Of a DNA stretch of 64,000 nucleotides, positions 32,603 through 45,224 are shown piece by piece. The number at the start of each line of letters is the position of its first letter. Position 1 is the stretch's first letter. The notes under the pieces were generated by a model. It made no database searches, was not told the origin of the DNA, and saw nothing but the letters and a program-made list of their open reading frames with translations. The stretch is taken from assembly GCA_022592445.1 (NCBI GenBank), contig JABYQR010000255.1, positions 1 through 64,000 on the forward strand, written 5' to 3'. Both the position numbers and the translations under genes were made by a program. Source of the DNA: Cytidiella melzeri. Its lineage: Eukaryota; Basidiomycota; Agaricomycetes; Polyporales; Irpicaceae.

Positions 32603-34409
32603 ATGAGCTCCTTGCTGGACCTCCCGGACGAGCTAATCGTAAGGACCGCAACCTACATCGATATCACGGATGTGTGCAGCTTGCGGCAGGTGCGTAAACT
32701 AAGGTTGTCATGAGGAGTGCGGGATACCCAGCTGATCGACAATCGCTTAGGTATGCAAACGATGCTTTCTCTTGAGCCACGAAAGAGAAATTTGGGAGAG
32801 CATCCTTCAATCGCAGGCAAACCGGTATCCGCTGCCGCGTGGTCTGGGCAATACTACGACTTCGCTGGAAGGACAGATGAAGAACCCTGAGGAATTGGCC
32901 ATCTCCGTTCATGTGACCGCAAACTCATGGCGTCGCCATCGAGGACCTGCACTACATTTCGAAACCCAGGCGATTCAATCTCGCGACCACATTCGACATA
33001 TGCACATGATTTTGGACCGCTGGCTTCTGGTAGTATCTAACAAATCCTATGAAGTATGGGATCTTTATCCGTCGGAGGAGGATCCAGCGTATATGATTGG
33101 CCTCCCTACCAACTGGGCACGAGGACAGATGAAACCTACTTGTAGACTTCGCAAGGGGCCGCTTGGCCATATTTGGTCATTTGTAGCATGTGCGGATCTG
33201 AGCGGTGATGCTATCATACTTGCGATTACTTGCTCGCCGTTGGACCAGAACAGTCAGTTCCTTCATGACTGCTTGAAACATTGGTATTGATTTGTATGCT
33301 GCCAGAAACAACGACAGTCCAGAGGCTCACATTCACTTCGAATGTGACGGAGCTGCAGCTGCTAGGGAGCGTTTCCGACGGACCCTCCAGACACCCCGTG
33401 GTGATCGACTCGAACTCGTACCTTGCCGCGATTGACTCGAGCTCGCAGCTTGTCGCGTTCAAAACTGATTTAAGAGGGAATCTCTTGTTGTGGCACTGGC
33501 CCACCAATTCCTACTGGCGTGCGCAGCCAGAATCAACGGCAGCCGACGCCCAACTTGTGAGCGGAAAGTGAACTTGCTGATTCACGGTCCTGGACTGATG
33601 ACGTTTTATAGCGCGGAATTGTGGTTGCCGTGCACTTCCTAACACCCCGTCATCTCATCGTTTTACGGGCACGCACAGTGGATCTTCTCACGCTCGATTT
33701 CCTGGACGAGGTCAGTCAGGATAATAATCTACTGCGGGCGGATGTGATGCAGTTCCGGGGACGAAGGACTGTTCCGCGCATAAGTGTTACCTTTTCAGAC
33801 ATACCACTCCCGTCCAACGACGTGTTTCTGTCGGAGCCGCAAACCGTCTACTCTGAGGGCTCGAAAACAGTCACCTCTACATTCCTGTCATATAGTGATG
33901 ATGGACTCTTCCATTACGCCATCGAAGCGCAATTCCTCCTCCCCAGCGAGACGTTGTCGTCGATGGTTCCTTTGGCGAGGGATGATTCCACGATCCTTCC
34001 TCTGAACATCAATGTCACGCTGCTTGCGGAATATCTTACTACTTGCCCCATGCTCTATGGATGCGCTTTGGGCTCTCAGGGAAAGCGTGGAGTCTGGTTT
34101 GAACAGTCTTGGGACAATGATAATATTATATGCATCTCCGGGTTTGCCGTTGACGAACACCAGCCTAAAGTCCGCTTGGAGACGACCAGAAGTACTATCC
34201 CGGCGAAGAACATACAAGGGTGGTGTCTCCTTGAAACCAAAGATGGCGGAAACGAGAGTTTTCTTGGCGAGACAGTAACAGAATGCGCGTTCTCGGAGAT
34301 TACTGGGACGGTGGTGCTTGGTACATATAAAAACGAGCTACTGATGTTGTACCCTTGTCCGGAAGATAGAGGTGTCCCCCACCGGGGTCAATTCTGGGCG
34401 CAATTCTAA
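32603..34409 (+). CDS. F-box protein, tandem paralogue 1
   Basis: Four exons (32603-32689, 32751-33252, 33306-33556, 33612-34409) encode 545 residues. The F-box spans residues 5-50 (LDLPDELIV...TDVCSLRQ, then VCKRCFLLSHEREIWE), split by intron 1. The rest contains beta-propeller-like strands (ILDRWLLVV, YEVWDLYP, LLLWHWPTN, VDLLTLDFLDEV), but no standard WD40 spacing. By analogy it would be a substrate receptor of an SCF ubiquitin ligase, with unknown substrate. Two paralogues follow in the same orientation with identical intron positions, so the array arose by tandem duplication. Confidence 0.88.
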
Positions 34410-34794
34410 TACGACAAACGTCAATGTTGCTTTTAGACACCAACTATTTAAACACGTCCCACGAATGAGGCCGCTTGATAGCGGATGCTTTCGCTTTTGC
34501 ACTTTCACAGCAGCGTTGAATTGGTGGTTGAGCCTGAGTGGAGGATTTGCTGAAACTTTGTGGAGGATGTTGCTGCCACGTGGCCCAAAGGTCCGTCGAG
34601 CCGATATGGCAAGTTTTTGAGATTGATGTTTCAACTCTCAAGTCGCCCCAACCACCAAGTGGGTGCAAAGGTCGTCTTCAACAACAGGAACTGTGAGACA
34701 AGGGCGCGTACGGGTTAAAAGTGTATCTCTCCAGGTCTGTCAGTGGTGCTTTCCACTCAGTGCCAGCTACTAATAAATAGCCCAGTCCGCTCGA
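34410..34794. other. Spacer between F-box genes 1 and 2
   Basis: The first half is related to 36780-36935, the region after gene 2, around TTGAA(A/T)TGGTGG. The second half is related to the leader regions before genes 1 and 3, around GGTCGTCTTC. These segments belong to the duplicated unit. Confidence 0.6.
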
Positions 34795-36580
34795 ATGTTC
34801 TCCTTCTTGGACCTCCCTGACGAAGTCATAATATATATCGCAACTTACATCAATATCACGGATGTTGTGAGCTTGCGGAAGGTGTGTGAATGGAGGGTGC
34901 CATGAGTGGGGGATGGCCAGCTCATCGCCAGTCATTTAGGCATGCAGACGATGCTCTCTCTTGAGTCACGACAGAGCGATATGGAAAACTATCATTCAGT
35001 CTCAGTCAAAAAAGTATCCCATGCCGCGTGGTATAAACTCTACAGCTACTTTTCCTGAAGCACAGACGAAAGACCTCGAAGACTTGGCCACTTCCGTCCA
35101 TGTTACCGCAAAGTCATGGCTTCGCCATCGACCTCCCGCACTATCTCTCCGAGCGGATGTAGCTCTTTCTTATGACCGCATTCAAGACATGCAGATACTT
35201 CTGGACCGCTGGCTCCTGGTATTCCTCGACAGAAACTGTGAAGTATGGGACCTTCATCCGTCGGACAAGGATCCAGACTATATCGGCCTCTCACGCACAG
35301 GTGCCTGGGCACGAGGCACCCTTGAACCTGTTTGTAGCTTCCACTTCGGAGATGAGAGACATGGATATTATGCCTCATCTGCAGTATGCGAGGATTCAAG
35401 CGGCGATGCGATCATACTTGCAATTACCTGGTCGACAGGAGGCTGGGATAGTCCTGAAGAACGTAAGTTCCTTCATGATTGTCTGAAAGACTCGTGGATT
35501 TTGAGTCGGTATTGATTTGCATGCTGCTAGAAACCACGACGCTCCGAAGAATCAGATTAACCTCGGATGTCGCGGAGCTAGAGCTGCTAGGGAGCATCTC
35601 TGGCGGACCCTCTACAAGACACTCCTTGACAATTGACTCGAACTCGCAGGTTGTCGCATTTAGTGATGTAGAAGGGGATGTTTGCTTCTGGCACTGGCCC
35701 ACCAACTTCTACTGGACTACCCATCCAGAAGAACAAGCCGAAGCCGGTCCTGTGAGTGGGAAGCGAACCTATTGGTGCATAGCCATGGATTGATGAAGCT
35801 TGACAGTCCAGCGCTGTTATCGCCGTGCAATTCCTAACACCCCGACATCTCATCTGTCTACGGGGCCTCACGGTGGATCTTCTAACCCTCGACTTCTTGG
35901 TTGAAGTCAGTCAGGGTGGGCTGCGGGCAGATGCAATCCAGTTCCAGGGGAAAAGGGTTGTTCCTCGCAGTAGTGCTGCCTTCTCATGCCTACCAATGCA
36001 TTTCGCTAAGGCAATGTTCTCAAAATCGCAAACCATCCACTCTGAGAGTTCAATAACAGTCACCTCTACGTTTTTGGGATACATTCCCACTCGTGGACTC
36101 TTCCACTACGCCGTCAATGCGCGATTCCCCCGCTCGAGCGAACCTTGCTTGTCAATGGTCTCTTTGGTCGGGGGTGAATCCACGTCCCCTCCTCTGGACA
36201 TCAACGCCACTTTGGTTGCGAAACATTCTATAACTCAATATGCCATCTGTGGATGCGCTCTCGGCCCTCAGGGAAAGCGCGGCGTCTGGTTTGAACACTC
36301 TGGGGACACGCCAGCCTCAAATCTGCAAGTCTTCGGGTTTGCCACCGACGATTACGGGCCTGGAGACGACTCGGAGACAACTGTTGATGATACGAGTGAT
36401 TTCCTACCGAAGACAATACAAGGGAGGCCTATATATGAGGTCAAGGATATAGCAGACAAAAGAGCGTTTGACGATGCAGTAATTCATTGCGTGCTCTCTG
36501 AAACTGCTGGGACGGTGGTACTTGGCACATATCGCGGCCAGCTTCTTGCGTTGTACCCTTCGGCGGGAGGAGCAGTTTAG
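34795..36580 (+). CDS. F-box protein, tandem paralogue 2
   Basis: Four exons (34795-34881, 34940-35462, 35531-35751, 35807-36580) encode 534 residues. The F-box is LDLPDEVII...TDVVSLRK and ACRRCSLLSHDRAIWK. Intron positions and phases equal those of the neighbours. It shares SVHVTAKSW, DRWLLVFLDRN, CFWHWPTNFYW and the C-terminal SETAGTVVLGTYRGQL stretch with them. The frame is open over all exons, so it looks functional. Confidence 0.88.
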
Positions 36581-37125
36581 GTTGTCGTCCAATAGTTGTA
36601 AGTTTGGTGCTACAGCCTACTAGAAGAGATGTTCATAGTCAGTGCAAATTTATTGCACATTCGTTTACGAGGATAACCCGTGTACCAGAGGCGACGCGAC
36701 ATAGAGTATGTAGCCTGCTGCGCTACTGGAAAAAAAAATAGAGTGCGATGTGGATTCGGACAAATCTGTATAGGTTACCAGAACTTGTGGGCCACTTCTC
36801 ACGTAGCAGTTTGGCAACACCCTACCTTTTGTTCATAGCCGCGTTGAAATGGTGGCTGAGTGAGAGGAGTATTACAAGAAGTGTGTCCGTTGCGGCTAAC
36901 GTGGCACGAATGTCCGACCATCTGATTTGGTAACTTACTGTAAGTTCGACGCTGCGACTTTCGAGTCACTCATTTATCCACCATCACAAAATCCAATGGT
37001 CGTCTTCGAGCACTACTGGCAGGAATATTGAGACAGGGCACGTACGTTTGGACTTTGAACCTCAGGTCTGTGGAAGATGCTCAGTACTCACACAGCCCAG
37101 CGCATTCAAGCTGCCAGTGCGACCA
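36581..37125. other. Spacer between F-box genes 2 and 3
   Basis: It holds the duplicated tail seen after gene 1 and a leader with a likely intron (GTCTGTGG...CACAG) ending near 37097. No gene is seen. Confidence 0.55.
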
Positions 37126-38962
37126 ATGACCTCCTTGTTGGACCTTCCGGACGAAGTCATAGTGTACATCGCAACCCACATCGATATCACGGATGTTTTG
37201 AGCTTGCGTAAGGTGTGTGAAGGAAGGGTGCTATGAGCAGTGTGGGATTGCCAGCTGATCGCCATTCTTTTAGGCATGCAGACGATGCTCTCTTTTGAGT
37301 CACGACAGAGCGATATGGAAAACTATCGTTCAGTCTCAGTCAAGACGGTATCCCATGCTGCGTGGTATGAGCTCTCCAGCTACTGTGCTTGAAGGACAGA
37401 CGAAAGACCTCGAAGACTTGGCCACTTCTGTCCACGCTACCGCAACGTCGTGGCTTCGGCGCCATCAACGACCCGCACCATCTCTCCGAGCGAAAGTGGT
37501 TCTTCCTGGTGATCACCTTCATGACATGCACGTAGTTCTAGATCGCTGGGTGGTGGTAGTCCTATCAGCATCCTATGAAGTATGGGACCTTTATCCGTCG
37601 GACGGGGCTCCAGGCTATATCGGCCTCGATCGCACAGGTGCCTGGGCGGGAGGAAATCTGGAACCCGTTCGCAGGTTGCGAGATGAGATACATGGATATT
37701 GCTCAGGGTCTGCAGTATGTGCAGACTTGAGCGGCGATGCGATTATAGTTGCAATTGCCTGCTCAATACCAAACTGGGACAGCGATGAAAAACGTCAGTT
37801 GCTCCTTCATCGTCTGCAATGTCCTTAGCTTCTGTATTCATCTGCATATCTCCAGGGACATTGGTCCGCAAGATCAGGTTAAATTCGAACGTGACGGAGG
37901 TGCAGTTGTTAGGGAGCATCCCCGGAGCACCCGCCAGATTTGTAGGCCACTCCTTGGTAGTGAACCCAAGCTCGCAGCTCGTTGCGTTCAGTGAGCAAGG
38001 GATTCTTTGCTTCTGGCATTGGCCCACCAACTTCTATTGGAGAGTGGAGGCAGAAGAATCAGACCTTGAACTTGGTGTTGTGAGTAGCAACGGATTTGCC
38101 GGGAACATGGGTGTGGACTAATGAAGTTTAACAGGTCAGCAATCTATTTTCCGTGCACTTTCTTACACCACACCATCTCCTCTGTTTACGGGAGCGCACG
38201 GTGAATCTTCTCACCCTCGACTTTCTGGACGAGGTCAATCAGAGTAACAATCAATTCCGCGCAGATGGGCCACAATTTCGGGGCCAACGGGCTGTTCCTC
38301 GTGTTGATGCTACGTTCTCTGACCTGCCCAAAAGATCCGATCAGGCAATCTTTTCAGAATCGCAAACCATCTACTCTGAGGATTCAAAGACAGTCTCTAC
38401 TACGTTCCTGGCATACTTGCGCTCTCAGGGACTCTTCCACTACGCGGTTGAAGTGCGATTTCCCCGCACGAGCGAACCTCCCTCGCCGACGTCCCTTCTG
38501 ACTAAGGGTGAATTCGCGTCCCTTCCTCTGGACATCAAAGTCACGCTGTTGGCAGCACCCACACACTATGCAGTTGCGAACTCCTCCAGCGTCATTTACG
38601 GGTGCACTCTCGGCTCTCAGGGGAAGCGCGGAGTTTGGGTTGAATCATTGCCAAGGGCCCCCCCGTACACAAATCCCCTAGATCTGCGCGTCTGTGGGTT
38701 TGCCGTCGACGATTACCAGCCTAGACACTTCTCGGAGACGACTGATGATGATACAGGACTCGGCTCTCCCCCGCGGAGAACGATACAAGGGAGGCCTATA
38801 TATGAAATCATAGATTCGCAAGAAGACAACGCATCCTATGACGATGAAATAACACATTGGGCGCTCTCGGAGATTACTGGTACAGTGGTGCTCGGTACAT
38901 TATACGGCCATGTACTTGTGTTGAACCCTTTGGCGGGAGACAGAGGTCTCTTACAACAATGA
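37126..38962 (+). CDS. F-box protein, tandem paralogue 3
   Basis: Four exons (37126-37212, 37274-37793, 37856-38079, 38135-38962) encode 552 residues. The F-box is LDLPDEVIV...TDVLSLRK and ACRRCSLLSHDRAIWK. It is closer to paralogue 2 than to 1 in the first two exons (shared IWKTI.QSQS, LEDLATSVHATA). A small insertion near the C-terminus distinguishes it. Role and substrate are unknown, as for the other two. Confidence 0.88.
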
Positions 38963-39316
38963 ATTTATATAGTATAGCAATAGCTGATTCCATAAGATGT
39001 GTCGATCTTGCTTCAAACACTGACTACAAATCACGTACGTCACACGAATGAGGCCGTTGTACCCTTGCAAGAACGCCAAGTTGAGCGATATAGAACTTGC
39101 TTTGCTGCTGAGGGGGCTCGCCATGGAAATAGCCTGATTTATGAAGATACGTCAACTTGTCTCGCCAATCCCACAATTGCTGTTTAGCCGCGCGGACTCT
39201 AGATCACAATCTAGAGTCAGCGTGACTACACAGCGAATTGGGAGATTGCGCAGATTATGATACAGAAGTATCAAGCGGCCCAAGTACTACATAACGTGGA
39301 AAGACGATGTCCGAAC
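38963..39316. other. Spacer after F-box gene 3
   Basis: It contains an inverted repeat GACTCTAGAT-CACA-ATCTAGAGTC near 39193-39216. The paralogous spot near 31200 has a mutated version. Similarity to 31190-31310 marks the edge of the duplicated segment. Confidence 0.6.
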
Positions 39317-40286
39317 CTACGCGCCGTACCCAAGCTCTAGCCACAAATGATCGTCAGGATGTGGCTGCAACAAGAAATCCCTGTTCATCTCCTTTCGCCA
39401 ATGAGGCATTGGATCCAAAATCTCGACCCCGTCCGAGTCACGACATTCGTAGTGGCAGTGGTCATCGGCGTTGAATGGATTATGGAATATCGCGCTGCAG
39501 CCAATACATTCGTACCGGCCTTTAAAGCAGTCATCCATGTGAATGTTGCGAGAGACGTAGTCGCCGAATATCATGTTGCCGCAGGAGCAGTCGCGGACGA
39601 GGCACTGCGCTGAGTATGCCGTCACCTGTCGATGAGAGTCAGGGTGTCAACAAGCGATCATACCAACTCAAGGGATTAGAGGAGATAGATGAGCTACTCA
39701 CACCTGAGTCTTGGTCCGTTTTAGTGTCCATCGCCCTTTTGTAGACTGAATGGGTCGACATGTTGGAAAATTTGCATGTACCATCGCGGATGGGCGGGGC
39801 GTATTCACAAGGTGTTGAACGGATATTACGTCATGAGGGCGAGAGTACGGATCCCGTCCTAGGAATGGCTGGTGGCATAAGGCATAACGTTTCATGCACT
39901 CGCAATATGTGAAGTAGCATGGCTTGCTCCAGCCCGAAGCTTGCTGTTCCTCTGCTTCGGTATCGCCACGCTTCAACTGCGCTGCATATACCAGGGGTGT
40001 CAGAGATAATGATCCTGCTGGAGGCTTCTTCCTCAGATAGCATTCCTCTCTCCTTCGTCGACCACGTTATGCCTTCGTGTATATTCTAGGAGCAGTAGGC
40101 GAGTACACATCAGCTCGCTGGTCGACGATAAACGGGGGATGTGCGTACCTTATTCGTTTGCTCTGGATTCGGATGGACACTCTCACTGGAATGTAGAACC
40201 CAAGGAGGCAATGGCACGCTATTTAATAAAGCTGACGGACGACCAAAATTGCCGATAGCGTCGTCACGATGTTCAGCTTGAGGCAT
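39317..40286 (-). CDS. Cys/His-rich protein of unknown function
   Basis: The last exon (about 39627-39317) encodes CLVRDCSCGN, MDDCF.GRYECIGC, an HCHYEC cluster and PHPDDHLWLELGYGA-stop. The preceding exon (about 39970-39707) reads on in phase with KPCYFTYCECMKRYALCH and ends at KTQ before GTGTGAGT. A first exon from the ATG at 40286 (MPQAEHRDD) is likely; the junctions around 39980-40090 are not resolved. Several Cys/His pairs suggest metal binding. A decayed duplicate lies at 31311-32260, on the other side of the F-box array. I recognise no family. Confidence 0.6.
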
Positions 40287-41043
40287 GTTGTATATAGAGT
40301 TGGCCGACTCGAACGAAAGACTTGATGTCCGAAGGTGGTGCGGATGGGGCATCCTGCTCATTTTTTGGCAGATTTATAGCTGAAGACAGAGGGCCTCACG
40401 AAATGGCAAGAGGAAGAACTCTGGCCATTTCGGCCATTTTGTGATAGAGAGCATGGTCGCGCAAATGCTGGGATATCCCTCGTAAAACAATCCGCGTAGA
40501 AGCCGTCGAGGTCACCACTGAATATGTGCCACTGGCCAGGGATTTCGTGTCGATGGAAAGACAAAGGCCTTCTGGTGCTGGGGTGGTGCGAGTTGGGCTT
40601 AAGTACCCCAAGGCAAGCCAGAATCGAGGTCGTTATCACTATGGCCCTTTCCTGCTACATCGCATCAAGAAGGTCAGTTTGGACAAAAGGCTGTACATGT
40701 GACCAAAATTCTCTCACCAAATCACCGTGTTTCGATATTCTGTATTGTTTGCCAACCCGACAGCCCGGGTGACCTACAAATATCGACTGTGGCGGTCGCC
40801 AACAAAGCCTGCATTGGCCTTGCACAGTATCAGCTACATGACCCTCAAATGTTGCTTTGTCGCACTGAGTTCAACATGCATAGGATACATGGAGTGAATC
40901 GCGAAAATATACACGGTATCCGGGGAATACAGCTACAAACACTATACAGTAGTAAGTTACTCTGTAGGATAGAAATGTGTTCCGTACCATCACGAGGAGC
41001 AGACTCTTCCAACTCAACAAACAGTTACTATCATTGACTTCGC
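40287..41043. other. Intergenic between the Cys/His gene and App1
   Basis: The left 150 bp match the region upstream of the broken copy (32245-32330), including a minus-strand TATAAAT near 40375. The remainder shows no gene; several short ORFs overlap without domain content. Confidence 0.5.
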
Positions 41044-43428
41044 TCAGACTTGACGAGCGTCCATGTTCAACTGATCCAATATTTCCTTGGTCTCCACGCA
41101 CTCTGTAGGCTCCCGGAAAATCCGTAGAGGAACGTTGTCCGGCATCGCGCTACGCGCCCTGTAGACCCGCATTTGCAAGTCGTACTGCTTCCTCTCCGCC
41201 TCTGTCATCTGCGGTACCGCTCGTGAAGAACCGTTCGATAATTGACGCACAACAGATGGTCGGAGTGAGAAAGCAGAGCTCGTTGACACATCCGAGTTCT
41301 GCCGTTGGGTTGACGACACTCTGGCGAAAGCCGGTGGTGGGTACGCAGGCGGTGGGCAATTCATAGGGGGAGACTCTGACATAGGTGATGAAGACAGAGG
41401 CGACGGAGGGAAGTAGTCCGCCTCAGACGCTGCGTTTGCTCCTGTGTTCAAGAGAAGGTTGGTGGTTCGGCTTCGTCTTGTCTGCCGCACCGCATATGAT
41501 GGTGTGCTCGGGGTGATGTCCCCGGACATGGACCTTTTGGGTCCTGCTATAGAATGGTGGCCATTGGTGGTGGGAGTCACATCGCCAGGGGTGAGTACCG
41601 GTGGTGATATGCGGCGAAGACTCTGGGGCATATTGGGAGTTTGCGAGCCTGTAGGATCCTCGAGGGGTTTGACCGACTCCCACGTACTGGCATCGCGGAT
41701 GAACACAGCAAGAACCTGTTGTGGTCGCTCTTTTGCAATTGTTGCGAACAGCTCTAAATCCTGTTCGCCAGAATCGCCAACGAGGAAGAATCGACCATCT
41801 GGGAAATTATCGAGGATGTCCATGATACCTGCGCGTTTACGTTCGGCAGGGGCCCTGAATAGCTCGGAGAGAATGCGACGACCAGAGTATGACCTCAATT
41901 TGAGTGAACCGGGGGGCAGACGAGACAGAGTCATGAACTCGTTGATTACAGGAAGCAGCTCGAACGGGCTATTAGACTACAGCATGCAGCATCAGCCTCG
42001 TAGCTCTCCTTCAATGGAAGTATCAGACACCCACCACATAATGAAATCGCACACCTCGCTTCCACATGTCCGAGTACCAGTCACCCATGCCAGGGATGAT
42101 GCTTTCACTTAGATCCTTGGCAAATACATTATAGAACGCAACCTTTGCGCCGCTGAGTATTCCCGACATCTTGACGGTATCGTCAATGTCTGAAATGAGT
42201 CGTATGGTAGTGTACGTTATTGGAATCTTGAGGTAGGTGGTAGTAACGGGAGGAAGGTTGCGTGGGGTTCGAAGTGTGCGGACAGCGTAAGGAAGCTGAG
42301 CACCTGGGGAAGGTGGACGAGATGGTACGGCCATCAAGTCTGCTGCTACGTAGAAAGTATGCTCCGCGACTGGGTATCCGAAGGCTATATGTAGAGCAGC
42401 AGGGTGCGTGCACATCTTGTGCCACGGTATTCGAACTTTGGTCTGGAAAGAGCCATCCGCACCCGTGACAGTTTCCACCGCTAACAGCGGGCTTCGTTTA
42501 GCAGCGTAGTCTTCGTCAGGCACGTATCCTAAGGGTGGGCTTTTGAAATCCAATTGCTCGGGATCGGTGGCATAGATGGCTATTCGAATGGGTCTTCCAC
42601 TCAATGATGATGATACAAAAGGAAGAAATCGTGTCTCCAGGTTCTTGTGTAATCTCAGAATCGTATCGGAGTCGTTGGAGTTTCTGTTGGAAGACACGTC
42701 GGACCGAATTGACGACGACGAGGACGCGTTGGTAGAGACGCTGGCGGTGTCCATACTGAGATCGCGTATCTGTTCAACCAGAGCCTGGGCCTCCGCTTCG
42801 TCAGTCATGTCTTCTGGCTTGGGTGGTAGACCCATGGAGGCTATGAGGTCATCTACAGCTGAATCGGTGGGACGGTTGCCGGTGACTGCACCGATGGTTT
42901 CTTCAGCCACGACCTTTGGCAATGCAGCAAACACTGCACACTGATGAGTTGGCTAATCGGTGAGAACGACTGAATACGTACTTTTCGCCGCAAACAAAAA
43001 TGTCCTCCCACTTCTCGAATAGAACCCGGCGCTGTTGAATTGAGATGCGTATCCTGACACAAACATCTCAACGTCAAACGGAGTGGAGTCTAAAAACAGT
43101 GAGCTAGAGTAGGGAGTGATCAAACGACTGTGCCCATACCGTCTGCTGTGTCTATGAGTTGATCGTGGTATTTGCGGTGCGCCCAGCCAGGAAACATCGC
43201 CAGCTTTTCTACATGTGCGTTCGGAGCACCTGGTTGTGCTAATGCGCGTAATGTCTGCCCGGCCCACTGACGGATTGAAGGTCTCAGTGTTCCATCCGCC
43301 GGCTGGTCCGCACGCTGGTCACCGCCAGAGTATGGCCCCCTCTTCCAATCGCGCTGGGCGACATAACCCTTAATAGACCGGGTTGCTGAGCTTGCCATAG
43401 ACCTCCATGAACCCATGTCGTTCGCCAT
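41044..43428 (-). CDS. app1: Phosphatidate phosphatase App1
   Basis: Four exons (43428-43140, 43089-42982, 42933-42035, 41976-41044) encode 742 residues. The central domain has strands typical of the App1 N-terminal region (GRPIRIAIYATD) and then the HAD-like catalytic motif DIDDTVK (DXDXT). It continues with FHYV joined to SNSPFELLPVI, and with DGRFFLVGDSGEQDLE. The C-terminal third is Ser/Pro-rich, as in yeast App1, where that region contacts actin-patch proteins. The enzyme dephosphorylates phosphatidic acid to diacylglycerol and links lipid turnover with endocytosis. It is divergent from the Tpt1 gene. Confidence 0.93.
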
Positions 43429-43937
43429 AGCGAATGGGCATGGAAGTTAGGTGTGCGAGTAGATGCCAGTAAACGCGTAGGTGTCAGAGTGCCTGAAGCT
43501 ATATCCAGGTAGGAGAGCGCCTGACTGTAGCACACAGTGTTTCAACCAAGTGTTGGTCACCAATTGGCAAGCTATGCGCGTCGTTATAAACGCTTGTGCA
43601 GAAAACTGGCCAGGCTGCCGCATATGTTAGTCGAAATCCTCTGAGTTTTGTGAAGCTACTGACGATACTCTCTACAAGCTACTCTGCGCGTTCAAAGCTG
43701 CGGTGACTTTGTGAAAATTCACAATGAGCATAGCGATGCGAATGGAATGGTCACCCCTGCCGCGCAGTGCGGCCACAGGTGACGTCCATTTCCAGACGTG
43801 TCACGTGCAGTGTGTTAGAAATAGACGCCAAAGCACTTACATATGCATCAACACGTTATCAATTTGCTTACAGTAAGATAATATCACTGAGAGTCTGTAG
43901 ACGCCCAATTGTTCCTTCTGCTCGACTTCAGTGTTGA
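43429..43937. promoter_or_regulatory. Divergent promoter region, App1 and Tpt1
   Basis: The 509 bp between two divergent starts must hold both promoters. No clear TATA box or repeated motif was found. Confidence 0.5.
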
Positions 43938-45100
43938 ATGCTGCCCTTATCACGAATATCTCAACTCATCACACCTTTCAACACTGTGCGAACAATATCG
44001 TCGAGTTCTTCACACAGTTTTCGTCCTAGATACCGGCCACGTCCATTGTCAATACCTGACCGTGACATTCCTCTGACCATGTCCGAGGCCAAGTCAGCAC
44101 CTGAAGCTGCAGAGAATGCGCAACACCAAAGTGGAAAGGGCAAAGCGCAACAAGAGAATGAAAAAGGGAAGGGGAGACTGAGAGGACGACCGTCAGATTC
44201 ACCAGAGATGCGTCTGTCCAAGACAGTGACATGGGTGTTGCGGCATGGGGCAGCGCAGGAAAGTCTGGCATTACGGCCGGACGGTTACGCGCGGGTGCAA
44301 GACCTGGTGAGCATCCAATCTCCTTCTCTCTGTGCAAAGAGTTGAATTACTGACTGGTAGTCTCACCGATGAAGTAGCTAAAGCTGCCCAAGCTTAAAGG
44401 GCTGGATTTCCCCACGCTGGAGAAACTCGTGCAAGATGACAATAAAAACCGGTTCAATCTTTTACGTGAGCCTGACGTTGAAGACATCGGGAACCCAACG
44501 CCTGTGTGGTGGATACGAGCAAACCAAGGTCATTCATTGAAGGTGCACTTTCACGACCAGCAGAGCGCACGCCTGAGACTAACAAGTTCATAGTCTGTCG
44601 AGGTTGAAGTTGCACCTATAAAATCGCTTTCAAACATCCCTTCTGGAATCGCTGTTCACGGAACCACAACCAAAGCATGGACAGAAATCAGTGTGTCTTC
44701 CTCATACCTCTTGCTGGTTATGCGGCTGAGTCTAGTAACCTCAGAACGCCAAGGCCTCAGCAAGATGAAGCGAAATCACATTCACCTCGCACAAGGGCTG
44801 CCTAGTACTGGTGTGACCAGCGGTATGCGACGCGAATCAGCAGTTTTCATCTACATCGACGTGGAAAAGGCGTTGCAAGCAGGGCTTCACTTTTACCTTT
44901 CTAGCAACGGCGTCGTGCTGAGTGATGGCGATAAACGTGGATTTATCCATCCTCAATTCTTCCAACGCGTCGTAAATGCGAAAGGAGAGACGTTGATGGA
45001 TACCCAGAACTCTACCGACACTGTCCCAGTAGACGCGCCACCGAGTAGTGACACTACTGTCGTAGAGTTGGCTGACAAGGCGGAGAATCTATCACTTTAG
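43938..45100 (+). CDS. tpt1: tRNA 2'-phosphotransferase
   Basis: Four exons (43938-44306, 44378-44542, 44594-44690, 44745-45100) encode 328 residues, or about 281 if the ATG at 44080 is used. The upstream start adds a Ser/Arg-rich leader that could be mitochondrial. Tpt1/KptA motifs follow: LSKTVTWVLRHG, RFNLL, WWIRANQGHS, HGT and KRNHIHLA, carrying the conserved Arg-His-Arg-Arg set. The enzyme removes the 2'-phosphate left at the splice junction after fungal tRNA ligation, using NAD+. The C-terminus is an acidic Ser/Thr tail. The gene converges on the RTC4-domain gene with a 124-bp gap. Confidence 0.95.
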
Positions 45101-45224
45101 GATGTTCGCAGGATCTAGGGATAGGGTCTCGATGTTGTCTGTCAAGGAGCTTGCTACGTGCGCGAGTAGGCAGTAACAGAAGTAAAGTAGTCAGTCGTTG
45201 CGTTCGTCAATGTGCTCTCCATTC

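Noticed and set aside
40699..41037. 112-codon + strand ORF upstream of App1's 3' end
   Set aside because: It has no domain, no splice signals and no paralogue in the duplicated segment.
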